Shown piece by piece: positions 17,267 to 25,300 of a stretch of DNA of 36,713 nt. The translations under genes and the position numbers were made by a program. The stretch's first letter is position 1, and each line of letters begins with the position of its first letter. The stretch covers positions 1 to 36,713 of the forward strand of contig JAUMWI010000013.1 of assembly GCA_030529725.1 (NCBI GenBank). Reading direction: 5' to 3'. This stretch comes from Eubacteriales bacterium. GTDB lineage: Bacteria > Bacillota > Clostridia > Oscillospirales > Oscillospiraceae. Under the pieces are notes generated by a model, which was not told the origin of the DNA, ran no database searches, and saw only the letters and a list, made by a program, of their open reading frames with translations.

Positions 17267-18103
17267 TTACTTATCATTACGACGCTTGACGATGAACTTG
17301 TTCGTCGGGTTCTTCTTGGCGCGGGTCTTGTAACCCATAGCAGGCTTGCCCCAAGGAGTAACAGGGCCGGGACGGCCAACCGGGGACTTGCCTTCGCCGC
17401 CGCCGTGGGGGTGGTCGCAGGGGTTCATGACGGAGCCGCGGACGGTGGGACGGACGCCCATGTGACGCTTACGACCGGCCTTACCGATCTGAACGTTCTC
17501 ATGGTCGATGTTGCCGACCTGACCGATGACCGCCATGCAGTTCGTGCGAACGATGCGGACTTCACCGGAGGGCATACGGATCTGAGCGTCGTTGCCATCC
17601 TTCGCCATCAGCTGAGCGGAAGTGCCGGCGGAGCGGACGAGCTGGGCGCCCTTGCCGGGATGCATCTCGATGTTGTGGATGACGGTACCAACAGGAATGT
17701 TGGCGATAGGCAGGCAGTTACCGGGCTTGATGTCGGCTTCGGCGGAAGAGATGATCTTGTCGCCGACGTTGAGACCGACGGGAGCGATGATGTAGCGCTT
17801 TTCGCCGTCTTCATACTCGACGAGAGCGATGAATGCGCTGCGGTTGGGATCGTACTCAAGGCGCAGGACGGTTGCGAACATATCCATCTTATCGCGCTTG
17901 AAATCGATGATACGGTACTTCTGCTTGTTGCCGCCGCCGTGATGACGGACGGTGATGCGGCCGTAGCTGTTGCGGCCAGCGTGCTTCTTGAGCGGCTCGA
18001 GCAAGCTGCGCTCGGGCTTTGCCTTCTTATCGACTCCCTCGAAGGCGGACACAGTCATGTGACGGCGAGAGGGGGTTGTGGGCTTATAAGTCTTAATAGC
18101 CAT
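17267..18103 (-). CDS. rplB: 50S ribosomal protein L2
   Basis: The 278-residue protein has the near-universal [18 protein letters not shown] block (here [19 protein letters not shown]), with the histidine implicated in peptidyl transfer, and an N-terminus [20 protein letters not shown]2 is required for subunit association and peptidyl-transferase activity. Confidence 0.98.
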   Translation of the reverse strand: MAIKTYKPTTPSRRHMTVSAFEGVDKKAKPERSLLEPLKKHAGRNSYGRITVRHHGGGNKQKYRIIDFKRDKMDMFATVLRLEYDPNRSAFIALVEYEDGEKRYIIAPVGLNVGDKIISSAEADIKPGNCLPIANIPVGTVIHNIEMHPGKGAQLVRSAGTSAQLMAKDGNDAQIRMPSGEVRIVRTNCMAVIGQVGNIDHENVQIGKAGRKRHMGVRPTVRGSVMNPCDHPHGGGEGKSPVGRPGPVTPWGKPAMGYKTRAKKNPTNKFIVKRRNDK

Positions 18104-18117
18104 TTGTCATATCCTCC

Positions 18118-18414
18118 TTACACCATGCCTTCGAACATTTCGATGGTCTTGGAATCTTCAGTGAGCTGAACGTAAGCTTTCTTCCAGCTCTTAGTGGTAC
18201 CCATGCGGCCGGCGCCGAGGCGCTTGTGCTTGCCGTTTACGTTGATGGTGTTGACCTTGGCGACCTTGACACCAAAAGCGGTCTCAACGGCGTTCTTGAT
18301 CTCGACCTTGCCGGCGTCCTTCGCGACTTCAAAGACGTACTTCTTGTCGGCGACGGAGGCCATGGAACGCTCCGTGATAATGGGGCGGATAATGATGTCG
18401 TAAATGTTAGCCAT
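18118..18414 (-). CDS. rplW: 50S ribosomal protein L23
   Basis: The 98-residue protein has the core DIIIRPIITERSMASVADKK and VKVAKVNTINVNGKHKR. L23 is the docking site for trigger factor and SRP at the tunnel exit. Its ATG overlaps the rplD stop by one base (TAATG). Confidence 0.98.
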   Translation of the reverse strand: MANIYDIIIRPIITERSMASVADKKYVFEVAKDAGKVEIKNAVETAFGVKVAKVNTINVNGKHKRLGAGRMGTTKSWKKAYVQLTEDSKTIEMFEGMV

Positions 18415-19037
18415 TATGCGAACACCTCCTCGATTACTGCGAGGGCTTCCTTGTCGATGACGAGGTTCTTGGCATTAAGCAGGTCATAGACGTTGATGAG
18501 CTTTGCCGGAGCAGTGACAACACCGGGGATGTTGCGTGCGCTCTTGACAACGGTCTCGTTCACTTCAGGAGTGACAACGACAGCCTTGCCGGTCGCCTTG
18601 ACGGCATCGAGGAAGTTGCGGAAGTCCTTGGTCTTGATAGCGTCGAGGGCGATCTTGTCAACGACAACGATCTCGCCGTTCTGAGCCTTGGAGGACAGAA
18701 CAGACTTAAGAGCCAGACGCTTGACCTTCTTATTGAGCACATAGCTGTAGGTACGGGGCTTGGGAGCAAACGCGATGCCGCCGTGAGTCCACTGCGGAGC
18801 GCGGGTGCTGCCCTGACGGGCACGGCCGGTACCCTTCTGACGCCAGGGCTTCTTACCGCCGCCGGAAACCTCAGCGCGGGTCAGAGCGCTCTGCGTACCC
18901 TGACGGCAATTCGCCAGGTGATTCTTGACCACTTCATGGACAACGCTCATGTTCGGCTCGATACCGAAAATGGCGTCATTGAGTTCAACGCTGCCGACTT
19001 CTTTGCCGGTCATGCTGACAACTTTAATCGTAGACAT
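18414..19037 (-). CDS. rplD: 50S ribosomal protein L4
   Basis: The 207-residue protein contains the tunnel loop KKPWRQKGTGRARQGSTRAP and the C-terminal core NAKNLVIDKEALAVIEEV. In some bacteria L4 also controls the S10 operon; here the leader is distinct and no L4 site can be claimed. Confidence 0.98.
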   Translation of the reverse strand: MSTIKVVSMTGKEVGSVELNDAIFGIEPNMSVVHEVVKNHLANCRQGTQSALTRAEVSGGGKKPWRQKGTGRARQGSTRAPQWTHGGIAFAPKPRTYSYVLNKKVKRLALKSVLSSKAQNGEIVVVDKIALDAIKTKDFRNFLDAVKATGKAVVVTPEVNETVVKSARNIPGVVTAPAKLINVYDLLNAKNLVIDKEALAVIEEVFA

Positions 19038-19056
19038 TCTTCAAGCACTCCTTTCC

Positions 19057-19776
19057 TTACATGTTTCTGGCGGAAGCCTTCTGCGGGTTGCGGCCGGAAG
19101 CCTTCTGCGGGTTCTTGCTGATGTCGGCACCAGCCTGCTTGATCTTGTGGACCTTGACGGTGGTCTTGATGGTGACAAGGCTGCCCTTGGGACCGGGGAT
19201 CGCGCCGCGGACGACAAGCATGTTCAGGTCGGGATCGACCTTGACGACTTCGAGGTTCTGGACAGTGACGGTCTCAACACCGTACTGACCGGCACCGATC
19301 TTGCCCTTGAAGATACGGGCGGGATCGGAAGTGGAGCCCATGGAACCGGCATGACGATGGACCGGGCCGCCGCCGTGAGTCATACGGCCGCGACCGGCAC
19401 CCCAACGCTTGATAACGCCGCTGTAACCGTGGCCCTTGCTGGTGCCGGTCACGTCGACGAAATCGCCGCTCTTGAAGGTGTCAGCCTTGACGACAGCACC
19501 AAGCTCAAGCTCGGATGCGTTGTCGAGGTCGAATTCATGCAGGTACTTCTTGGGGGAAACGCCAGCCTTGTTCAGGTGGCCGAGTTCGGGCTTGGAGAGC
19601 TTGTTTTCGGAAACATCTCCATAACCCAGCTGAACAGCCTCATAACCGTCTTTTTCGGCGGTCTTCTTCTGAGTGACGACGCAGGGACCGGCTTCGATCA
19701 CGGTGACCGGAATCACGTGGCCCTTTTCATCGAAGATCTGAGACATGCCAACTTTTTTGCCGATGATTGCTTTCAT
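19057..19776 (-). CDS. rplC: 50S ribosomal protein L3 with a tandem-repeat tail
   Basis: The body is a normal L3: MKAIIGKKVGMSQIFDEKGH, the signature DVTGTSKGHGYSGVIKRWGA, and the methylation-region segment AGSMGSTSDPARIFKG. At 239 residues it exceeds the usual 205-215. The extra C-terminus contains a tandem 8-residue repeat (NPQKASGR, NPQKASAR), visible in DNA as two near-identical 24-bp units at 19072-19119. The tail is basic and probably disordered. Confidence 0.97.
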   Translation of the reverse strand: MKAIIGKKVGMSQIFDEKGHVIPVTVIEAGPCVVTQKKTAEKDGYEAVQLGYGDVSENKLSKPELGHLNKAGVSPKKYLHEFDLDNASELELGAVVKADTFKSGDFVDVTGTSKGHGYSGVIKRWGAGRGRMTHGGGPVHRHAGSMGSTSDPARIFKGKIGAGQYGVETVTVQNLEVVKVDPDLNMLVVRGAIPGPKGSLVTIKTTVKVHKIKQAGADISKNPQKASGRNPQKASARNM

Positions 19777-19951
19777 GTATGATCCTCCTAATAAGGTTAT
19801 TGGTCGGCTTAGTTAGCGGCAACTCCCGCCATTGCTCTGCCGACTTGACCCCGCCCGTCTCACGCAAGTCAACGGGCTTTTGGGTAGAGCAACTAAATAA
19901 AGGATTGGGGATATGCGGTTTGAGGTCGCGTGTAATTTAATAATGTAACAA
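19777..19951 (-). promoter_or_regulatory. Structured 175-bp gap between rpsJ and rplC
   Basis: On the transcribed minus strand several complementary segments nest: TAGTT with AACTA, TTGCTCT with AGAGCAA, GCCCGT with ACGGGC, and alternatives GTCGGC with GCCGAC and TTGAC with GTCAA. A multi-stem RNA is therefore possible just ahead of rplC. Most other gaps in the operon are under 25 bp. It could be a ribosomal-protein-binding leader, but I recognise no named family. Confidence 0.5.
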
Positions 19952-20260
19952 TTACAGCTTGATCTCGATTTCCACGCCGGCAGGCAGCTCAAGGCCCATC
20001 AGAGCCTCAACGGTCTTGGGGGTGGAGTTGGTGATGTCGATCAGTCTCTTGTGGGTGCGGCGCTCGAACTGCTCACGGCTGTCCTTGTACTTGTGCACGG
20101 CACGCAGGATGGTGACGACTTCCTTCTTGGTGGGCAGAGGAATGGGGCCGGAAACGGTAGCGCCGGTGCGCTTGGCGGTTTCGACGATCTTCTCTGCGCT
20201 CTGGTCGATGACCTGATGGTCATAGGCCTTGAGGCGAATGCGAATCATTTCTTTTGCCAT
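19952..20260 (-). CDS. rpsJ: 30S ribosomal protein S10
   Basis: The 102-residue protein has the core [20 protein letters not shown] and the loop [17 protein letters not shown], ending [13 protein letters not shown]. It is the first gene of the operon. Besides its role in the 30S head it is the NusE transcription factor. GGAG precedes the ATG. Confidence 0.98.
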   Translation of the reverse strand: MAKEMIRIRLKAYDHQVIDQSAEKIVETAKRTGATVSGPIPLPTKKEVVTILRAVHKYKDSREQFERRTHKRLIDITNSTPKTVEALMGLELPAGVEIEIKL

Positions 20261-20281
20261 TTTGGTTTCTCCTTACATTTT

Positions 20282-20550
20282 GTACGGTTTTCTTGCTTTG
20301 TCGAAAGGCCGTACGGTGAGAGTTTTTCTTGTACGCTTATCCGTGCGTATCATTCCGGCTCATAGAAAAACCGGCGCGCATACACGGCCGGTCCACACAT
20401 GGCGCAGCGATCTACGCAACGTACAGATACTTCTCTCAGCCGCCCGATTTTCGGACATACTCCCCGGAAGTTACCTCGCTCAAAGACGAGCAATCTCCCG
20501 GTTCATCGCAATTTGTCAGCTTTTGGGCAGGATCAGCCCAATCGCGGACT
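20282..20550 (-). promoter_or_regulatory. Leader of the S10 operon with terminator-like hairpin
   Basis: The 478-bp gap 20261-20738 contains no gene. Downstream of the S10 promoter the leader (about 290 nt) holds, on the minus strand, a stem ACCGGC/GCCGGT (20387-20392 with 20370-20375) followed by TTTTTC, which looks like an intrinsic terminator ahead of rpsJ. Later hairpins are TACGC/GCGTA (20332-20349) and GTACGG/CCGTAC (20282-20314). This suggests an attenuation mechanism for the whole operon. Confidence 0.55.
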
Positions 20551-20555
20551 TGCAT

Positions 20556-20584
20556 ATAATACTAAAAAAAATTGTATCTGTCAA
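20556..20584 (-). promoter_or_regulatory. Promoter of the S10-spc-alpha operon
   Basis: On the minus strand a perfect TTGACA (20579-20584), 17-bp spacer and TATTAT (20556-20561). An AT-rich stretch just upstream (20584-20612) would serve as an UP element, fitting a very strong promoter. Confidence 0.88.
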
Positions 20585-20738
20585 TACAATTTTTTATTTT
20601 TAAAAAATTTTTTTGTTGCCGCCGCTGTGCGCTCCGCTTCTCCCCTTTTCCCATTCCGTAAGGTCATAATCATAGGTATCTTCAATATAAATAGGACACA
20701 GGAATACCGCTGAACCCCAGCAGAACGGAGGAGCTTTT

Positions 20739-21317
20739 ATGGCAATGGCCTGGCTTTGGACGGGAATGGTTATACTCTCCCTGATTTTCGGTTTTCTGAC
20801 CGGCAATATTTCGCTGCTCGGCAACGCCGCACTTGAGGGTGCAACTGCCGCAGTGGAGCTGTGCATCTCCATGGCGGGAATTATGTGCCTTTGGACTGGG
20901 GTCATGGAAATCATGAACCAGTGCGGACTTTCCGCTCTGCTTGCGCGCGCCTTTCGGCCTCTGCTCAAAAGGCTGCTTCCGGAAACCTGCCGCAGCGAGG
21001 AAACGCTCGCCACGATCTCGGCAAATCTCTCTGCCAATATGCTGGGACTCGGCAACGCCGCAACGCCGCTGGGAATCCGCGCTGCACGCGCAATGGCGTG
21101 TGGCTGCCGGGGCGTTGCCTCTGACGAGCTGTGCCTTCTGGTGGTGCTCAACACCGCCTCGATCCAACTGCTGCCTACAACGGTTGCCGGTGTCCGCAGC
21201 GCGATTGGCTGCGCCGAACCGTTTGACATTCTGCCGGCGGTTTGGCTCGCCTCCCTTTTATCCGTGTCGGCAGGACTTTTATCTGCCAAGCTATTCGCTC
21301 GTTTCTGGAAGGATTAA
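20739..21317 (+). CDS. spmA: Spore maturation protein A
   Basis: A 192-residue membrane protein of the SpmA/nucleoside-recognition-gate type. Several hydrophobic segments flank the conserved LSANMLGLGNAATPLGIRAA. SpmA and SpmB act together in spore-core dehydration. ACGGAGG lies 7 bp ahead of the ATG. It is transcribed divergently from the ribosomal operon, 4 bp ahead of spmB. Its promoter is not obvious as sigma-A; a sporulation sigma factor is expected from the family. Confidence 0.94.
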   Translation: MAMAWLWTGMVILSLIFGFLTGNISLLGNAALEGATAAVELCISMAGIMCLWTGVMEIMNQCGLSALLARAFRPLLKRLLPETCRSEETLATISANLSANMLGLGNAATPLGIRAARAMACGCRGVASDELCLLVVLNTASIQLLPTTVAGVRSAIGCAEPFDILPAVWLASLLSVSAGLLSAKLFARFWKD

Positions 21318-21321
21318 AGCC

Positions 21322-21843
21322 ATGTCACTTACCACGCTCGTTGTTCCGGTCATTCTCTGCTTTACCGCCTGCTTCGCCATGCGTCGCCGCGTCGACGTTT
21401 ACAGTGCTCTGACCAAGGGTGCCGAGGAGGGTCTGACCGTCCTGCTGCACATCCTGCCGTCCCTTATCGGTCTGCTCACTGCCGTATCCATGTTTCGCGC
21501 CTCCGGTGCAATGGAGTTTCTCGGCGCGCTTCTTGCGCCTGCGCTCGATGTACTCGGCATTCCGGCGGAGACGGCACCACTGCTTTTCATCCGCCCGATT
21601 TCCGGCAGCGGCGCACTTGCCGTCGGCTCGGAGATCATGGAAACCTATGGCGCCGACTCCTACATCGGGCGTGTTGCCGCCGTCATGCTTGGCTCAAGCG
21701 AAACGACTTTTTACACCATCGCCATCTACTACGGCTCCGCCGGCATCGTCAAGACACGCTACACCATTCCGGCAGCGCTGTGTGCCGATCTTGTGATGTT
21801 CTGGGCGAGCGCCTTTGCTGTGCGGCTTTTCATGGGAACATAA
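21322..21843 (+). CDS. spmB: Spore maturation protein B
   Basis: The 173-residue partner of SpmA. The start at 21322 (MSLTTLVVPVILCF) has GGAAGG ahead and follows the spmA stop by 4 bp. It has membrane helices and conserved FIRPISGSGALAVGSEIM and SSETTFYTIAIYYGS. A stem-loop follows at once. Confidence 0.94.
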   Translation: MSLTTLVVPVILCFTACFAMRRRVDVYSALTKGAEEGLTVLLHILPSLIGLLTAVSMFRASGAMEFLGALLAPALDVLGIPAETAPLLFIRPISGSGALAVGSEIMETYGADSYIGRVAAVMLGSSETTFYTIAIYYGSAGIVKTRYTIPAALCADLVMFWASAFAVRLFMGT

Positions 21844-21867
21844 AGGAGAGCCTTACGGCTCCCCTTT
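21842..21867 (+). terminator. Stem-loop after spmB
   Basis: AAAGGAGAGCC-TTAC-GGCTCCCCTTTG forms a near-perfect stem that begins inside the stop codon. It lacks a clear T run on the plus strand, so termination is plausible but not certain; it could also serve the converging DUF1934 gene. Confidence 0.55.
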
Positions 21868-21886
21868 GCGATACCTATATAGTATG

Positions 21887-22306
21887 TTATGTTTTCCGTC
21901 TGACTTGAATTTTGAAACTGTTTTTGCTCTGCACCCGACCGTCCATTGCGACGCGATAGCGAATCTCCAACAGTCCGCCGCGCTCAGATAGCTTTTTGTG
22001 AACGGTGTCCGTAGAAATCGCAAGCGTCAACGCGCCGTACGGGAGCACATATACTGAAGCGTGGGTTTTCCCCTCTTCAAATACCATCTCGCTTTTGAGT
22101 GTACCGCTGCGACGCAGCACCACGCGCTGCGCGCCGACAAGGATTGTCGTGTGCGTGCGCTCTGAGTGCTCCGTTTGCTCGTAGGACAGCACCCAGCCGT
22201 CCGCCGTATCCTCGAGCGTGCCGTCAGCGGTCAGCTCGATTTTGTCCGTCTCGCCGCCATCATATTCCTGTTCACCGCGTACGGTGAGAAAAACTTCGTA
22301 TTTCAT
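21887..22306 (-). CDS. DUF1934 (YwiB-like) beta-barrel protein
   Basis: The 139-residue protein matches the DUF1934 pattern: KYEVFLTVRGEQEYDGGETD at the N-terminus, a central WVLSYEQTE strand, and the C-terminal GLLEIRYRVAMDG. The family has a lipocalin-like fold and no proven function. It converges on spmB. A TATAAT at 22327-22332 (minus) is a good -10 candidate, without a clear -35. Confidence 0.85.
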   Translation of the reverse strand: MKYEVFLTVRGEQEYDGGETDKIELTADGTLEDTADGWVLSYEQTEHSERTHTTILVGAQRVVLRRSGTLKSEMVFEEGKTHASVYVLPYGALTLAISTDTVHKKLSERGGLLEIRYRVAMDGRVQSKNSFKIQVRRKT

Positions 22307-22419
22307 ACTGCTCCTGTTTTTTGTTTATTATAGAATGCACCGCAAAAGCAGACATGTAAATTTTCCTGCTTTGCTCGTTTTTCCCTGTTTTTACTATGGC
22401 ATTTTCCCCGACGCGGTGC

Positions 22420-22425
22420 TATAAT
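22420..22425 (+). promoter_or_regulatory. Probable -10 box of the 22469 gene
   Basis: A perfect TATAAT; ATGGCA at 22396-22401, 18 bp upstream, is a weak -35. The box overlaps an in-frame ATG at 22424, which argues against translation starting there. Confidence 0.5.
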
Positions 22426-22468
22426 GACCGCAAAGCAAAAATTCCTTTCTCCCGAGGAGGCACTTTCT

Positions 22469-22876
22469 ATGGAACTGAAACTGACGGAAAAGCAATTCCG
22501 TCGCCTTTTAGACTTGGTCTACGTCGGCAACTGGGTGATGAACTCCACGCGCGGCGAAGACCGCATCCGTGAGTATGACGATGTGGAGAGCACCGTGTTC
22601 TCAAACTGCATTGACCACGGTATGATCCCATTGGTCGAGAGCTATCGCGGTGAGCTGATCCCCTCCCGTGCCTTTGCCGAGGGTGGCATCCACGAGGCGA
22701 TCATGGCGTACGAGGACACGATGTTCTTTGAGATCCTTGCCCAGGAACTTGCTCTGCGCGATATGGACAGCGATGCTCCCACGCCCGAAAACTATGAGGA
22801 GCTGCGTGAGCGCATGGATGCGTACTTAGGAGAATTTGAACAGCACGGCACCGATCACATCACCGTTGAAATGTAA
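22469..22876 (+). CDS. Small acidic protein of unknown function
   Basis: A 135-residue soluble protein, MELKLTEKQFRRLLDLVYVG at the start. The ATG at 22469 has GGAGG 8 bp ahead, whereas the in-frame ATG at 22424 overlaps the -10 box. It is rich in Glu and Asp and predicted helical, with conserved-looking YVGNWVMNSTRGEDRIREYD. I recall related short proteins in clostridia without assigned function. It stands alone and ends at a terminator. Confidence 0.75.
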   Translation: MELKLTEKQFRRLLDLVYVGNWVMNSTRGEDRIREYDDVESTVFSNCIDHGMIPLVESYRGELIPSRAFAEGGIHEAIMAYEDTMFFEILAQELALRDMDSDAPTPENYEELRERMDAYLGEFEQHGTDHITVEM

Positions 22877-22884
22877 TAGATTTT

Positions 22885-22914
22885 CACCCCGTCTTTTTGG
22901 CGGGGTGATTTTTT
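22885..22914 (+). terminator. Terminator after the 22469 gene
   Basis: CACCCCG and CGGGGTG form a 7-bp stem followed by ATTTTTTC. The T run overlaps the stop codon of the converging MATE gene. Confidence 0.8.
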
Positions 22915-24284
22915 CAGTCTTTGATTGCTTTGGTCGTCCACTTGTTGCCGCGGTAGCGTGCGTAGAAAATCACGCTGCGTACAAGCCAGTCCAGCACGGC
23001 ATGCGCCGCCCAGACGCCGATGACGCCATAGCCCATAAATTTCCCGAAAATATAGGCAAACAGGACGCGCACCAGCCACATTGTGAGCATACTGACTGTC
23101 ATCGTAAACTTCGCATCACCTGCGGCGCGCAGCACCGTCGGGAACATGAACGACGGCAGCCACAGGAAGATGGACGAAACGCCATGGATCAGCGCAACGG
23201 CAATCGCCAGGCGCTCCGCCTCGGGCGAAACATCGTACACGCGCATAATGAGCGGCAGCAGTGCAATAATCAGAAGATTCACCGCCGCCATGATGGCATA
23301 TGCCGCCTTGGAGACCTTTTTGACATAGTATCGTGTCGCGCAGTAGTCCCCCGCGCCGACACATTCGCTCACGACCGTGGTGAGCCCCAGGTCGATCGCC
23401 TGACCGGCGCAGACGTGGAAATTCCCCAGCGTATTGCCGATGGCATTGGCAACGATCGACGGCGTGCCGAAGGTGGAGATCAAGCTGAAAAGGACAAGCC
23501 GCCCCAGGTAGAACATGCCGTTCTCCACACCGCTGGGAATGCTGATGTAGAAAATATTGCGCAGCATTCGGCGATTTGGGCGAAAGGCGCGGACATCGGA
23601 CAAGTGCAGTGTGAGCTTTTTGTTGAAAAGCATGGCGACAATCACGACTGCCGCCACCGTGCGGGAAACGAGCGTTGGGATTGCCACGCCGGCAACATCC
23701 ATGCCGAAGCCGAAGATCAGAATTGCGTTGCCTGCGACATTGATGGCATTCATCAGGAGTGATACCTTGAGCGAAATATCGCTGCGCTCCATGGTGCGAA
23801 ACAGCGCAGCACCGCCATTATAAAGCGCGATGCCGGGGATCGACGCCATGACATAGCTGTAATATACATTTGTCTGCTGCATAACGTCCGGCTCGATGGA
23901 GCCGAAAATCGTGGTCAGCACCCATGTTTTGAATAGATACAGCAGCGCCACAAAGGAGAAAGACACCACACCGAGCAGCGCAATGAGCTGCTGACCGGCG
24001 CGGCAGGCGTTGCCCTGCTCCCTACGCCCGATATACTGTCCTGCCACAGCGGCGCCGCCGGTCGCCATGGCGGAAAAGACATAGATCATCAGATTGCTGA
24101 TCGCATCGACCAGCGAAACCGCAGAGATCGCCGCATCGCTGACCGTTGAGACCATCAGTGAGTCGGCAAGTCCGACGGTGATGGCAAGAAGCTGCTCAAG
24201 CAGCAGCGGCCCGATGAGGGACACCAGCTGGCGATTGGTGAAGTTGATTTTAAACCGGTTGTTCAGCGGCGTATTCGGCTCCAT
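22914..24284 (-). CDS. MATE-family multidrug/sodium antiporter
   Basis: A 456-residue membrane protein with about twelve hydrophobic helices in two homologous halves, typical of MATE exporters. The first helix region (LLLEQLLAITVGLADSLMVS) and the second-half segment (NIFYISIPSGVENGMFYLGR) resemble each other as expected. The start at 24284 (MEPNTPLNNRFKINFTNRQL) has GAGGGGG ahead. The frame stays open upstream without a stop into a coding-like fragment; I regard this as fortuitous read-through rather than a fusion. The substrate cannot be predicted. Confidence 0.9.
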   Translation of the reverse strand: MEPNTPLNNRFKINFTNRQLVSLIGPLLLEQLLAITVGLADSLMVSTVSDAAISAVSLVDAISNLMIYVFSAMATGGAAVAGQYIGRREQGNACRAGQQLIALLGVVSFSFVALLYLFKTWVLTTIFGSIEPDVMQQTNVYYSYVMASIPGIALYNGGAALFRTMERSDISLKVSLLMNAINVAGNAILIFGFGMDVAGVAIPTLVSRTVAAVVIVAMLFNKKLTLHLSDVRAFRPNRRMLRNIFYISIPSGVENGMFYLGRLVLFSLISTFGTPSIVANAIGNTLGNFHVCAGQAIDLGLTTVVSECVGAGDYCATRYYVKKVSKAAYAIMAAVNLLIIALLPLIMRVYDVSPEAERLAIAVALIHGVSSIFLWLPSFMFPTVLRAAGDAKFTMTVSMLTMWLVRVLFAYIFGKFMGYGVIGVWAAHAVLDWLVRSVIFYARYRGNKWTTKAIKD

Positions 24285-24439
24285 TTGGCATCCCCCTCTC
24301 TTCTTCGTTTCGCTACGTATCTTATGCTTTGCCGCGTCCTTTGTCAATGAGATGCGGCAAAATTTGCGTTTCCCGTTCCTGCACCGGAATCTCCGTTTTT
24401 TCTCAAAAACAGTACAAGCGTCACATTCCTCATTGCTCT

Positions 24440-24764
24440 TTTTCTCGGACTGATATATATAGTATCCGGCCTCGGTGGTCTGCTGGCCGGTGATCCGGAC
24501 CGCCAGATCGTTGAGCATTTCCTTCATCTTGGTCAACAGAGTGCCGATACCATCAATAATGTTCCAACTGGTGTCCTCGGAAGTCTTGCTCTCGTTCAGG
24601 TTAGTTTCCAGCAGCTTGCTGCCGTTGTTGTTCACTTCCAGATTCAGACCGCTCAAGTCACCATACTGACGGAAATCAAAGGTCACTTCAACCGTATAGG
24701 TGCCGTCGTCATTCTTGGTGATGAGATATGCGTCATTGCCGGCTTCACGAAGATCACCTCGAAT
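24440..24764 (-). pseudogene. Coding-like fragment, possible remnant of a surface or pilin-type protein
   Basis: This region reads as sensible protein with strongly coding third positions: YLITKNDDGTYTVEVTFDF, then a polar stretch with SWNIIDGIGTLL and a helix KMKEMLNDLAVRI ending near TTEAGYYIYQ. An in-frame stop lies just upstream, and only a TTG could begin it, without a clear ribosome site. There is no stop before the frame enters the MATE gene. It probably is a piece of a gene that lost both ends. Being downstream of an orphan sortase operon on the same strand, it may be a leftover of a sortase substrate; this is inference. Confidence 0.4.
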
Positions 24765-24815
24765 CAATTTACAAGTTTACTATACGACAGAGTGGTTGCA
24801 GTTCGGTTACAGTTA

Positions 24816-24851
24816 GAAAAAAGTCGAAAACTTTCGAAAAGTTTCCGACTT
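24816..24851 (-). terminator. Terminator of the regulator-sortase operon
   Basis: A 12-bp stem with one mismatch (24821-24832 with 24840-24851) followed on the minus strand by TTTTTTCT. It begins 13 bp after the stop codon of the 24864 gene. Confidence 0.8.
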
Positions 24852-24863
24852 TGCTGTAACCAA

Positions 24864-25286
24864 TCAGGCGAAATATCGTTTTTTCAATAACCGCAAGAGT
24901 TCCATTTCACTGGAAAAGGCTTCCCGAAACGAATCGCTTCGCCCTTCTATGTATCCCTGCCAATTGGAGTTGCGGCGGCTGACAATATGCAGCCAGAAGG
25001 AATCCACTGCGCCACTCTGATCTGTCACACTCTCCAACGGCATCCCCTCGGTCTTTTCCGGCTTTCCAGACTCCGGTGCGTCTGTAAAGCGGCGGATGCG
25101 GGTGTAGGACTGGGGCGCGTTTTTCTGCTCCAGAAATCCCTCCACCTGCAAAAGGAGCGTCGCTGCATCCGAAAAGGACAACGGCGTATGCAGATTACAG
25201 CTGTAAACCCGGCCGCTGATGGTGTCGCTCACCTGATCTACGCAGACAAGCAGCGCATTTTGATAGAGACTGGTGTGTTGCTGCAT
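24864..25286 (-). CDS. Unknown protein in the sortase operon
   Basis: A 140-residue soluble protein with no signal peptide, membrane segment or sorting motif. The start at 25286 (MQQHTSLYQNALLVCVDQVS) has AAAGGAG ahead and lies 14 bp after the sortase gene; a longer frame would overlap the sortase. Its first 70 residues look like a compact alpha/beta fold and the last 40 (WQGYIEGRSDSFREAF) are helical and basic. I recognise no family. Co-transcription suggests a role with the sortase. Confidence 0.75.
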   Translation of the reverse strand: MQQHTSLYQNALLVCVDQVSDTISGRVYSCNLHTPLSFSDAATLLLQVEGFLEQKNAPQSYTRIRRFTDAPESGKPEKTEGMPLESVTDQSGAVDSFWLHIVSRRNSNWQGYIEGRSDSFREAFSSEMELLRLLKKRYFA

Positions 25287-25300
25287 GATAGGCTCCTTTC

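Noticed and set aside
17003..18169. A 388-codon plus-strand frame opposite rplB and rpsS
   Set aside because: It is antisense to conserved ribosomal protein genes and has no recognisable domain.
20739..20739. A sigma-E-type promoter for spmAB around 20665-20695
   Set aside because: TATAAA and ATA-like motifs exist, but spacing and sequence fit no consensus well enough to report.
20941..21843. A long frame starting inside spmA and ending with spmB
   Set aside because: Only the part from 21322 is SpmB; the upstream part is out of frame with spmA and non-conserved.
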